DNA from: Limanda limanda
Taxonomy: Eukaryota; Chordata; Actinopteri; Pleuronectiformes; Pleuronectidae
Direction: 5' to 3'
Length of the DNA stretch: 64,000 nucleotides
Assembly (NCBI RefSeq): GCF_963576545.1
Contig: NW_026870488.1
Span: 186,001-250,000 of the forward strand
Below are positions 39,821 through 53,043 of the stretch, piece after piece. Both the position numbers and the translations under genes were made by a program. The notes beneath the pieces are model-generated. The model worked only from the letters and a program-made list of their open reading frames with translations, had not been told where the DNA came from and did not search any database. The first letter of the stretch is position 1. Each line of letters opens with the position of its first letter.

Positions 39821-42800
39821 TGGGGGTAGAGCCTACTTGCAAGTCTCTCCGACCTTCACAAAAAAAGTTATTCAAGAATATCTCTTTCTCCTATGTGCTT
39901 TCATCCCTAACCCTAACCCTAACCCTTCCGAAAGTCGGAGAAGCTCAAGGATGGTACCGATCGATGCGCGCTACCCCATTTAGTGGGGGTAGAGCCTACT
40001 TGCAAGTCTCTCCGACCTTCACAAAAAAAGTTATTCAAGAATATCTCCTCAGATTTGGGGGAATTTCGTCGGTCGACCTCTTCCGAAGGTCGTACAAGCT
40101 CGGGGATGGTACCAATCGATCCGCAGGACCCAAATTAGTCCAGATGCAACCACTTTCCAAGTCTCTCCGACCTTCACAAAAAAAGTTATTCAAGAATATC
40201 TCTTTCTCCTATGTGCTTTCATCCCTAACCCTAACCCTAACCCTTCCGAAAGTCGGAGAAGCTCAAGGATGGTACCGATCGATGCGCGCTACGCCATTTA
40301 GTGGGGGTAGAGCCTACTTGCAAGTCTCTCCGACCTTCACAAAAAAAGTTATTCAAGAATATCTCTTTCTCCTATGTGCTTTCATCCCTAACCCTAACCC
40401 TAACCCTTCCGAAAGTCGGAGAAGCTCAAGGATGGTACCGATCGATGCGCGCTACCCCATTTAGTGGGGGTAGAGCCTACTTGCAAGTCTCTCCGACCTT
40501 CACAAAAAAAGTTATTCAAGAATATCTCCTCAGATTTGGGGGAATTTCGTCGGTCGACCTCTTCCGAAGGTCGTACAAGCTCGGGGATGGTACCAATCGA
40601 TCCGCAGGACCCAAATTAGTCCAGATGCAACCACTTTCCAAGTCTCTCCGACCTTCACAAAAAAAGTTATTCAAGAATATCTCTTTCTCCTATGTGCTTT
40701 CATCCCTAACCCTAACCCTAACCCTTCCGAAAGTCGGAGAAGCTCAAGGATGGTACCGATCGATGCGCGCTACGCCATTTAGTGGGGGTAGAGCCTACTT
40801 GCAAGTCTCTCCGACATTCACAAAAAAAGTTATTCAAGAATATCTCTTTCTCCTATGTGCTTTCATCCCTAACCCTAACCCTAACCCTTCCGAAAGTCGG
40901 AGAAGCTCAAGGATGGTACCGATCGATGTGCGCTACCCCATTTAGTGGGGGTAGAGCCTACTTGCAAGTCTCTCCGACCTTCACAAAAAAAGTTAATTAA
41001 GAATATCTCTTTCTCCTATGTGCTTTCATCCCTAACCCTAACCCTAACCCTTCCGAAAGTCGGAGAAGCTCAAGGATGGTACCGATCGATGCGCGCTACC
41101 CCATTTAGTGGGGGTAGAGCCTACTTGCAAGTCTCTCCGACCTTCACAAAAAAAGTTATTCAAGAATATCTCTTTCTCCTATGTGCTTTCATCCCTAACC
41201 CTAACCCTAACCCTTCCAAAAGTCGGAGAAGCTCAAGGATGGTACCGATCGATGCGCGCTACCCCATTTAGTGGGGGTAGAGCCTACTTGCAAGTCTCTC
41301 CGACCTTCACAAAAAAAGTTATTCAAGAATATCTCTTTCTCCTATGTGCTTTCATCCCTAACCCTAACCCTAACCCTTCCGAAAGTCGGAGAAGCTCAAG
41401 GATGGTACCGATCGATGCGCGCTACCCCATTTAGTGGGGGTAGAGCCTACTTGCAAGTCTCTCCGACCTTCACAAAAAAAGTTATTCAAGAATATCTCCT
41501 CAGATTTGGGGGAATTTCGTCGGTCGACCTCTTCCGAAGGTCGTACAAGCTCGGGGATGGTACCAATCGATCCGCAGGACCCAAATTAGTCCAGATGCAA
41601 CCACTTTCCAAGTCTCTCCGACCTTCACAAAAAAAGTTATTCAAGAATATCTCTTTCTCCTATGTGCTTTCATCCCTAACCCTAACCCTAACCCTTCCGA
41701 AAGTCGGAGAAGCTCAAGGATGGTACCGATCGATGCGCGCTACGCCATTTAGTGGGGGTAGAGCCTACTTGCAAGTCTCTCCGACCTTCACAAAAAAAGT
41801 TATTCAAGAATATCTCTTTCTCCTATGTGCTTTCATCCCTAACCCTAACCCTAACCCTTCCGAAAGTCGGAGAAGCTCAAGGATGGTACCGATCGATGCG
41901 CGCTACCCCATTTAGTGGGGGTAGAGCCTACTTGCAAGTCTCTCCGACCTTCACAAAAAAAGTTATTCAAGAATATCTCCTCAGATTTGGGGGAATTTCG
42001 TCGGTCGACCTCTTCCGAAGGTCGTACAAGCTCGGGGATGGTACCAATCGATCCGCAGGACCCAAATTAGTCCAGATGCAACCACTTTCCAAGTCTCTCC
42101 GACCTTCACAAAAAAAGTTATTCAAGAATATCTCTTTCTCCTATGTGCTTTCATCCCTAACCCTAACCCTAACCCTTCCGAAAGTCGGAGAAGCTCAAGG
42201 ATGGTACCGATCGATGCGCGCTATGCCATTTAGTGGGGGTAGAGCCTACTTGCAAGTCTCTCCGACCTTCACAAAAAAAGTTATTCAAGAATATCTCTTT
42301 CTCCTATGTGCTTTCATCCCTAACCCTAACCCTAACCCTTCCGAAAGTCGGAGAAGCTCAAGGATGGTACCGATCGATGCGCGCTACCCCATTTAGTGGG
42401 GGTAGAGCCTACTTGCAAGTCTCTCCGACCTTCACAAAAAAAGTTATTCAAGAATATCTCCTCAGATTTGGGGGAATTTCGTCGGTCGACCTCTTCCAAA
42501 GGTCGTACAAGCTCGGGGATGGTACCAATCGATCCGCAGGACCCAAATTAGTCCAGATGCAACCACTTTCCAAGTCTCTCCGACCTTCACAAAAAAAGTT
42601 ATTCAAGAATATCTCTTTCTCCTATGTGCTTTCATCCCTAACCCTAACCCTAACCCTTCCGAAAGTCGGAGAAGCTCAAGGATGGTACCGATCGATGCGC
42701 GCTACCCCATTTAGTGGGGGTAGAGCCTACTTGCAAGTCTCTCCGACCTTCACAAAAAAAGTTATTCAAGAATATCTCTTTCTCCTATGTGCTTTCATCC

Positions 42801-45800
42801 CTAACCCTAACCCTAACCCTTCCGAAAGTCGGAGAAGCTCAAGGATGGTACCGATCGATGCGCGCTACCCCATTTAGTGGGGGTAGAGCCTACTTGCAAG
42901 TCTCTCCGACCTTCACAAAAAAAGTTATTCAAGAATATCTCCTTCTCCTATGTGCTTTCATCCCTAACCCTAACCCTAACCCTTCCGAAAGTCGGAGAAG
43001 CTCAAGGATGGTACTGATCGATGCGCGCTACCCCATTTAGTGGGAGTAGAGCCTACTTGCAAGTCTCTCCGACCTTCACAAAAAAAGTTATTCAAGAATA
43101 TCTCTTTCTCCTATGTGCTTTCATCCCTAACCCTAACCCTAACCCTTCCGAAAGTCGGAGAAGCTCAAGGATGGTACCGATCGATGCGCGCTACCCCATT
43201 TAGTGGGGGTAGAGCCTACTTGCAAGTCTCTCCGACCTTCACAAAAAAAGTTATTCAAGAATATCTCCTCAGATTTGGGGGAATTTCGTCGGTCGACCTC
43301 TTCCGAAGGTCGTACAAGCTCGGGGATGGTACCAATCGATCCGCAGGACCCAAATTAGTCCAGATGCAACCACTTTCCAAGTCTCTCCGACCTTCACAAA
43401 AAAAGTTATTCAAGAATATCTCTTTCTCCTATGTGCTTTCATCCCTAACCCTAACCCTAACCCTTCCGAAAGTCGGAGAAGCTCAAGGATGGTACCGATC
43501 GATGCGCGCTACGCCATTTAGTGGGGGTAGAGCCTACTTGCAAGTCTCTCCGACATTCACAAAAAAAGTTATTCAAGAATATCTCTTTCTCCTATGTGCT
43601 TTCATCCCTAACCCTAACCCTAACCCTTCCGAAAGTCGGAGAAGCTCAAGGATGGTACCGATCGATGTGCGCTACCCCATTTAGTGGGGGTAGAGCCTAC
43701 TTGCAAGTCTCTCCGACCTTCACAAAAAAAGTTAATTAAGAATATCTCTTTCTCCTATGTGCTTTCATCCCTAACCCTAACCCTAACCCTTCCGAAAGTC
43801 GGAGAAGCTCAAGGATGGTACCGATCGATGCGCGCTACCCCATTTAGTGGGGGTAGAGCCTACTTGCAAGTCTCTCCGACCTTCACAAAAAAAGTTATTC
43901 AAGAATATCTCTTTCTCCTATGTGCTTTCATCCCTAACCCTAACCCTAACCCTTCCAAAAGTCGGAGAAGCTCAAGGATGGTACCGATCGATGCGCGCTA
44001 CCCCATTTAGTGGGGGTAGAGCCTACTTGCAAGTCTCTCCGACCTTCACAAAAAAAGTTTTTCAAGAATATCTCTTTCTCCTATGTGCTTTCATCCCTAA
44101 CCCTAACCCTAACCCTTCCGAAAGTCGGAGAAGCTCAAGGATGGTACCGATCGATGCGCGCTACCCCATTTAGTGGGGGTAGAGCCTACTTGCAAGTCTC
44201 TCCGACCTTCACAAAAAAAGTTATTCAAGAATATCTCCTCAGATTTGGGGGAATTTCGTCGGTCGACCTCTTCCGAAGGTCGTACAAGCTCGGGGATGGT
44301 ACCAATCGATCCGCAGGACCCAAATTAGTCCAGATGCAACCACTTTCCAAGTCTCTCCGACCTTCACAAAAAAAGTTATTCAAGAATATCTCTTTCTCCT
44401 ATGTGCTTTCATCCCTAACCCTAACCCTAACCCTTCCGAAAGTCGGAGAAGCTCAAGGATGGTACCGATCGATGCGCGCTACGCCATTTAGTGGGGGTAG
44501 AGCCTACTTGCAAGTCTCTCCGACCTTCACAAAAAAAGTTATTCAAGAATATCTCTTTCTCCTATGTGCTTTCATCCCTAACCCTAACCCTAACCCTTCC
44601 GAAAGTCGGAGAAGCTCAAGGATGGTACCGATCGATGCGCGTTACCCCATTTAGTGGGGGTAGAGCCTACTTGCAAGTCTCTCCGACCTTCACAAAAAAA
44701 GTTATTCAAGAATATCTCCTCAGATTTGGGGGAATTTCGTCGGTCGACCTCTTCCGAAGGTCGTACAAGCTCGGGGATGGTACCAATCGATCCGCAGGAC
44801 CCAAATTAGTCCAGATGCAACCACTTTCCAAGTCTCTCCGACCTTCACAAAAAAAGTTATTCAAGAATATCTCTTTCTCCTATGTGCTTTCATCCCTAAC
44901 CCTAACCCTAACCCTTCCGAAAGTCGGAGAAGCTCAAGGATGGTACCGATCGATGCGCGCTACGCCATTTAGTGGGGGTAGAGCCTACTTGCAAGTCTCT
45001 CCGACCTTCACAAAAAAAGTTATTCAAGAATATCTCTTTCTCCTATGTGCTTTCATCCCTAACCCTAACCCTAACCCTTCCGAAAGTCGGAGAAGCTCAA
45101 GGATGGTACCGATCGATGCGCGCTACCCCATTTAGTGGGGGTAGAGCCTACTTGCAAGTCTCTCCGACCTTCACAAAAAAAGTTATTCAAGAATATCTCC
45201 TCAGATTTGGGGGAATTTCGTCGGTCGACCTCTTCCAAAGGTCGTACAAGCTCGGGGATGGTACCAATCGATCCGCAGGACCCAAATTAGTCCAGATGCA
45301 ACCACTTTCCAAGTCTCTCCGACCTTCACAAAAAAAGTTATTCAAGAATATCTCTTTCTCCTATGTGCTTTCATCCCTAACCCTAACCCTAACCCTTCCG
45401 AAAGTCGGAGAAGCTCAAGGATGGTACCGATCGATGCGCGCTACCCCATTTAGTGGGGGTAGAGCCTACTTGCAAGTCTCTCCGACCTTCACAAAAAAAG
45501 TTATTCAAGAATATCTCTTTCTCCTATGTGCTTTCATCCCTAACCCTAACCCTAACCCTTCCGAAAGTCGGAGAAGCTCAAGGATGGTACCGATCGATGC
45601 GCGCTACCCCATTTAGTGGGGGTAGAGCCTACTTGCAAGTCTCTCCGACCTTCACAAAAAAAGTTATTCAAGAATATCTCCTTCTCCTATGTGCTTTCAT
45701 CCCTAACCCTAACCCTAACCCTTCCGAAAGTCGGAGAAGCTCAAGGATGGTACTGATCGATGCGCGCTACCCCATTTAGTGGGAGTAGAGCCTACTTGCA

Positions 45801-45870
45801 AGTCTGTCCGACCTTCACAAAAAAAGTTATTCAAGAATATCTCTTTCTCCTATGTGCTTTCATCCCTAAC
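39359..45870 (+). repeat. BAA trimers within a 2,739-bp higher-order repeat
   Basis: B units at 40484, 41454, 41935 and 42416 recur at 43223, 44193, 44674 and 45155 (+2,739). A private B variant CTTCCAAAGG near 42496 is found again near 45235. TTAATTAA at 40993 and 43732 and GACATTC near 40814 and 43553 keep the same spacing. Three BAA trimers precede the pair at 39522-40964. Confidence 0.88.
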
Positions 45871-48800
45871 CCTAACCCTAACCCTTCCGAAAGTCGGAGA
45901 AGCTCAAGGATGGTACCGATCGATGTGCGCTACCCCATTTAGTGGGGGTAGAGCCTACTTGCAAGTCTCTCCGACCTTCACAAAAAAAGTTATTCAAGAA
46001 TATCTCTTTCTCCTATGTGCTTTCATCCCTAACCCTAACCCTAACCCTTCCGAAAGTCGGAGAAGCTCAAGGATGGTACCGATCGATGCGCGCAACCCCA
46101 TTTAGTGGGGGTAGAGCCTACTTGCAAGTCTCTCCGACCTTCACAAAAAAAGTTATTCAAGAATATCTCCTCAGATTTGGGGGAATTTCGTCGGTCGACC
46201 TCTTCCGAAGGTCGTACAAGCTCGGGGATGGTACCAATCGATCCGCAGGACCCAAATTAGTCCAGATGCAACCACTTTCCAAGTCTCTCCGACCTTCACA
46301 AAAAAAGTTATTCAAGAATATCTCTTTCTCCTATGTGCTTTCATCCCTAACCCTAACCCTAACCCTTCCGAAAGTCGGAGAAGCTCAAGGATGGTACCGA
46401 TCGATGCGCGCTACCCCATTTAGTGGGAGTAGAGCCTACTTGCAAGTCTCTCCGACCTTCACAAAAAAAGTTATTCAAGAATATCTCTTTCTCCTATGTG
46501 CTTTCATCCCTAACCCTAACCCTAACCCTTCCGAAAGTCGGAGAAGCTCAAGGATGGTACCGATCGATGCGCGCTACCCCATTTAGTGGGGGTAGAGCCT
46601 ACTTGCAAGTCTCTCCGACCTTCACAAAAAAAGTTATTCAAGAATATCTCCTCAGATTTGGGGGAATTTCGTCGGTCGACCTCTTCCGAAGGTCGTACAA
46701 GCTCGGGGATGGTACCAATCGATCCGCAGGACCCAAATTAGTCCAGATGCAACCACTTTCCAAGTCTCTCCGACCTTCACAAAAAAAGTTATTCAAGAAT
46801 ATCTCTTTCTCCTATGTGCTTTCATCCCTAACCCTAACCCTTCCGAAAGTCGGAGAAGCTCAAGGATGGTACCGATCGATGCGCGCTACCCCATTTAGTG
46901 GGGGTAGAGCCTACTTGCAAGTCTCTCCGACCTTCACAAAAAAAGTTATTCAAGAATATCTCCTTCTCCTATGTGCTTTCATCCCTAACCCTAACCCTAA
47001 CCCTTCCGAAAGTCGGAGAAGCTCAAGGATGGTACTGATCGATGCGCGCTACCCCATTTAGTGGGAGTAGAGCCTACTTGCAAGTCTCTCCGACCTTCAC
47101 AAAAAAAGTTATTCAAGAATATCTCTTTCTCCTATGTGCTTTCATCCCTAACCCTAACCCTAACCCTTCCGAAAGTCGGAGAAGCTCAAGGATGGTACCG
47201 ATCGATGTGCGCTACCCCATTTAGTGGGGGTAGAGCCTACTTGCAAGTCTCTCCGACCTTCACAAAAAAAGTTATTCAAGAATATCTCTTTCTCCTATGT
47301 GCTTTCATCCCTAACCCTAACCCTAACCCTTCCGAAAGTCGGAGAAGCTCAAGGATGGTACCGATCGATGCGCGCAACCCCATTTAGTGGGGGTAGAGCC
47401 TACTTGCAAGTCTCTCCGACCTTCACAAAAAAAGTTATTCAAGAATATCTCCTCAGATTTGGGGGAATTTCGTCGGTCGACCTCTTCCGAAGGTCGTACA
47501 AGCTCGGGGATGGTACCAATCGATCCGCAGGACCCAAATTAGTCCAGATGCAACCACTTTCCAAGTCTCTCCGACCTTCACAAAAAAAGTTATTCAAGAA
47601 TATCTCTTTCTCCTATGTGCTTTCATCCCTAACCCTAACCCTAACCCTTCCGAAAGTCGGAGAAGCTCAAGGATGGTACCGATCGATGCGCGCTACCCCA
47701 TTTAGTGGGAGTAGAGCCTACTTGCAAGTCTCTCCGACCTTCACAAAAAAAGTTATTCAAGAATATCTCTTTCTCCTATGTGCTTTCATCCCTAACCCTA
47801 ACCCTAACCCTTCCGAAAGTCGGAGAAGCTCAAGGATGGTACCGATCGATGCGCGCTACCCCATTTAGTGGGGGTAGAGCCTACTTGCAAGTCTCTCCGA
47901 CCTTCACAAAAAAAGTTATTCAAGAATATCTCCTCAGATTTGGGGGAATTTCGTCGGTCGACCTCTTCCGAAGGTCGTACAAGCTCGGGGATGGTACCAA
48001 TCGATCCGCAGGACCCAAATTAGTCCAGATGCAACCACTTTCCAAGTCTCTCCGACCTTCACAAAAAAAGTTATTCAAGAATATCTCTTTCTCCTATGTG
48101 CTTTCATCCCTAACCCTAACCCTTCCGAAAGTCGGAGAAGCTCAAGGATGGTACCGATCGATGCGCGCTACCCCATTTAGTGGGGGTAGAGCCTACTTGC
48201 AAGTCTCTCCGACCTTCACAAAAAAAGTTATTCAAGAATATCTCCTTCTCCTATGTGCTTTCATCCCTGACCCTAACCCTAACCCTTCCGAAAGTCGGAG
48301 AAGCTCAAGGATGGTACTGATCGATGCGCGCTACCCCATTTAGTGGGAGTAGAGCCTACTTGCAAGTCTCTCCGACCTTCACAAAAAAAGTTATTCAAGA
48401 ATATCTCTTTCTCCTATGTGCTTTCATCCCTAACCCTAACCCTAACCCTTCCGAAAGTCGGAGAAGCTCAAGGATGGTACCGATCGATGTGCGCTACCCC
48501 ATTTAGTGGGGGTAGAGCCTACTTGCAAGTCTCTCCGACCTTCACAAAAAAAGTTATTCAAGAATATCTCTTTCTCCTATGTGCTTTCATCCCTAACCCT
48601 AACCCTAACCCTTCCGAAAGTCGGAGAAGCTCAAGGATGGTACCGATCGATGCGCGCAACCCCATTTAGTGGGGGTAGAGCCTACTTGCAAGTCTCTCCG
48701 ACCTTCACAAAAAAAGTTATTCAAGAATATCTCCTCAGATTTGGGGGAATTTCGTCGGTCGACCTCTTCCGAAGGTCGTACAAGCTCGGGGATGGTACCA

Positions 48801-49330
48801 ATCGATCCGCAGGACCCAAATTAGTCCAGATGCAACCACTTTCCAAGTCTCTCCGACCTTCACAAAAAAAGTTATTCAAGAATATCTCTTTCTCCTATGT
48901 GCTTTCATCCCTAACCCTAACCCTAACCCTTCCGAAAGTCGGAGAAGCTCAAGGATGGTACCGATCGATGCGCGCTACCCCATTTAGTGGGAGTAGAGCC
49001 TACTTGCAAGTCTCTCCGACCTTCACAAAAAAAGTTATTCAAGAATATCTCTTTCTCCTATGTGCTTTCATCCCTAACCCTAACCCTAACCCTTCCGAAA
49101 GTCGGAGAAGCTCAAGGATGGTACCGATCGATGCGCGCTACCCCATTTAGTGGGGGTAGAGCCTACTTGCAAGTCTCTCCGACCTTCACAAAAAAAGTTA
49201 TTCAAGAATATCTCCTCAGATTTGGGGGAATTTCGTCGGTCGACCTCTTCCGAAGGTCGTACAAGCTCGGGGATGGTACCAATCGATCCGCAGGACCCAA
49301 ATTAGTCCAGATGCAACCACTTTCCAAGTC
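45799..49330 (+). repeat. 1,282-bp tandem higher-order repeat, nearly three copies
   Basis: B units at 46125/46606, 47407/47888 and 48689/49170 are spaced by exactly 1,282 bp. Each copy begins with a GTGGGAGTAG unit after a GTACTGATCG unit, then a GATGTGCGC unit and a CGCAACCCC unit. The first two copies contain a 157-bp unit (about 46831 and 48113); the third diverges after about 49.3 kb. Confidence 0.88.
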
Positions 49331-50620
49331 TCTCCGACCTTCACAAAAAAAGTTATTCAAGAATATCTCTTTCTCCTATGTGCTTTCATCCCTAACCCTA
49401 ACCCTAACCCTTCCGAAAGTCGGAGAAGCTCAAGGATGGTACAGATCGATGCGCGCTACCCCATTTAGTGGGGGTAGAGCCTACTTGCAAGTCTCTCCGA
49501 CCTTCACAAAAAAAGTTATTCAAGAATATCTCTTTCTCCTATGTGCTTTCATCCCTAACCCTAACCCTAACCCTTCCGAAAGTCGGAGAAGCTCAAGGAT
49601 GGTACCGATCGATGCGCGCTACCCCATTTAGTGGGGGTAGAGCCTACTTGCAAGTCTCTCCGACCTTCACAAAAAAAGTTATTCAAGAATATCTCTTTCT
49701 CCTATGTGCTTTCATCCCTAACCCTAACCCTAACCCTTCCGAAAGTCGGAGAAGCTCAAGGATGGTACTGATCGATGCGCGCTACTCCATTTAGTGGGGG
49801 TAGAGCCTACTTGCAAGTCTCTCCGACCTTCACAAAAAAAGTTATTCAAGAATATCTCTTTCTCCTATGTGCTTTCATCCCTAACCCTAACCCTAACCCT
49901 TCCGAAAGTCGGAGAAGCTCAAGGATGGTACCGATCAATGCGCGCTACCCCATTTAGTGGGGGTAGAGCCTACTTGCAAGTCTCTCCGACCTTCACAAAA
50001 AAAGTTATTCAAGAATATCTCTTTCTCCTATGTGCTTTCATCCCTAACCCTAACCCTAACCCTTCCGAAAGTCGGAGAAGCTCAAGGATGGTACTGATCG
50101 ATGCGCGCAACCCCATTTAGTGGGGGTAGAGCCTACTTGCAAGTCTCTCCGACCTTCACAAAAAAAGTTATTCAAGAATATCTCTTTCTCCTATGTGCTT
50201 TCATCCCTAACCCTAACCCTAACCCTTCCGAAAGTCGGAGAAGCTCAAGGATGGTACCGATCAATGCGCGCTACCCCATTTAGTGGGGGTAGAGCCTACT
50301 TGCAAGTCTCTCCGACCTTCACAAAAAAAGTTATTCAAGAATATCTCTTTCTCCTATGTGCTTTCATCCCTAACCCTAACCCTAACCCTTCCGAAAGTCG
50401 GAGAAGCTCAAGGATGGTACCGATCGATGTGCGCAACCCCATTTAGTGGGGGTAGAGCCTACTTGCAAGTCTCTCCGACCTTCACAAAAAAAGTTATTCA
50501 AGAATATCTCCTCAGATTTGGGGGAATTTCGTCGGTCGACCTCTTCCGAAGGTCGTACAAGCTCGGGGATGGTACCAATCGATCCGCAGGACCCAAATTA
50601 GTCCAGATGCAACCACTTTC

Positions 50621-52244
50621 CAAGTCTCTCCGACCTTCACAAAAAAAGTTATTCAAGAATATCTCTTTCTCCTATGTGCTTTCATCCCTAACCCTAACCC
50701 TAACCCTTCCGAAAGTCGGAGAAGCTCAAGGATGGTACCGATCGATGCGCGCAACCCCATTTAGTGGGGGTAGAGCCTACTTGCAAGTCTCTCCGACCTT
50801 CACAAAAAAAGTTATTCAAGAATATCTCTTTCTCCTATGTGCTTTCATCCCTAACCCTAACCCTAACCCTTCCGAAAGTCGGAGAAGCTCAAGGATGGTA
50901 CTGATCGATGCGCGCTACCCCATTTAGTGGGGGTAGAGCCTACTTGCAAGTCTCTCCGACCTTCACAAAAAAAGTTATTCAAGAATATCTCTTTCTCCTA
51001 TGTGCTTTCATCCCTAACCCTAACCCTAACCCTTCCGAAAGTCGGAGAAGCTCAAGGATGGTACTGATCGATGCGCGCTACTCCATTTAGTGGGGGTAGA
51101 GCCTACTTGCAAGTCTCTCCGACCTTCACAAAAAAAGTTATTCAAGAATATCTCTTTCTCCTATGTGCTTTCATCCCTAACCCTAACCCTAACCCTTCCG
51201 AAAGTCGGAGAAGCTCAAGGATGGTACCGATCAATGCGCGCTACCCCATTTAGTGGGGGTAGAGCCTACTTGCAAGTCTCTCCGACCTTCACAAAAAAAG
51301 TTATTCAAGAATATCTCTTTCTCCTATGTGCTTTCATCCCTAACCCTAACCCTAACCCTTCCGAAAGTCGGAGAAGCTCAAGGATGGTACCGATCGATGC
51401 GCGCAACCCCATTTAGTGGGGGTAGAGCCTACTTGCAAGTCTCTCCGACCTTCACAAAAAAAGTTATTCAAGAATATCTCTTTCTCCTATGTGCTTTCAT
51501 CCCTAACCCTAACCCTAACCCTTCCGAAAGTCGGAGAAGCTCACGGATGGTACCGATCAATGCGCGCTACCCCATTTAGTGGGGGTAGAGCCTACTTGCA
51601 AGTCTCTCCGACCTTCACAAAAAAAGTTATTCAAGAATATCTCTTTCTCCTATGTGCTTTCATCCCTAACCCTAACCCTAACCCTTCCGAAAGTCGGAGA
51701 AGCTCAAGGATGGTACCGATCGATGCGCGCAACCCCATTTAGTGGGGGTAAAGCCTACTTGCAAGTCTCTCCGACCTTCACAAAAAAAGTTATTCAAGAA
51801 TATCTCTTTCTCCTATGTGCTTTCATCCCTAACCCTAACCCTAACCCTTCCGAAAGTCGGAGAAGCTCAAGGATGGTACCGATCGATGCGCGCAACCCCA
51901 TTTAGTGGGGGTAGAGCCTACTTGCAAGTCTCTCCGACCTTCACAAAAAAAGTTATTCAAGAATATCTCTTTCTCCTATGTGCTTTCATCCCTAACCCTA
52001 ACACTTCCGAAAGTCGGAGAAGCTCAAGGATGGTACCGATCAATGCGCGCTACCCCATTTAGTGGGGGTAGAGCCTACTTGCAAGTCTCTCCGACCTTCA
52101 CAAAAAAAGTTATTCAAGAATATCTCTTTCTCCTATGTGCTTTCATCCCTAACCCTAACCCTAACCCTTCCGAAAGTCGGAGAAGCTCAAAGATGGTACC
52201 GATCGATGCGCGCAACCCCATTTAGTGGGGGTAGAGCCTACTTG
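50621..52244 (+). repeat. Longest B-free run: ten consecutive A units
   Basis: Between the B units at 50466 and 52245 there are 1,624 bp, which is ten A units of which one has lost a hexamer. The units alternate between the GATCAATG and CGCAACCCC haplotypes. Isolated mutations include CTCACGGATGG (about 51541) and ACACTTCC replacing ACCCTTCC after the hexamers (about 52001). Confidence 0.88.
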
Positions 52245-53043
52245 CAAGTCTCTCCGACCTTCACAAAAAAAGTTATTCAAGAATATCTCCTCAGATTTGG
52301 GGGAATTTCGTCGGTCGACCTCTTCCGAAGGTCGTACAAGCTCGGGGATGGTACCAATCGATCCGCAGGACCCAAATTAGTCCAGATGCAACCACTTTCC
52401 AAGTCTCTCCGACCTTCACAAAAAAAGTTATTCAAGAATATCTCTTTCTCCTATGTGCTTTCATCCCTAACCCTAACCCTAACCCTTCCGAAAGTCGGAG
52501 AAGCTCAAGGATGGTACCGATCAATGCGCGCTACCCCATTTAGTGGGGGTAGAGCCTACTTGCAAGTCTCTCCGACCTTCACAAAAAAAGTTATTCAAGA
52601 ATATCTCTTTCTCCTATGTGCTTTCATCCCTAACCCTAACCCTAACCCTTCCGAAAGTCGGAGAAGCTCAAGGATGGTACCGATCGATGCGCGCAACCCC
52701 ATTTAGTGGGGGTAGAGCCTACTTGCAAGTCTCTCCGACCTTCACAAAAAAAGTTATTCAAGAATATCTCCTCAGATTTGGGGGAATTTCGTCGGTCGAC
52801 CTCTTCCGAAGGTCGTACAAGCTCGGGGATGGTACCAATCGATCCGCAGGACCCAAATTAGTCCAGATGCAACCACTTTCCAAGTCTCTCCGACCTTCAC
52901 AAAAAAAGTTATTCAAGAATATCTCTTTCTCCTATGTGCTTTCATCCCTAACCCTAACCCTAACCCTTCCGAAAGTCGGAGAAGCTCAAGGATGGTACCG
53001 ATCGATGCGCGCTACCCCATTTAGTGGGGGTAGAGCCTACTTG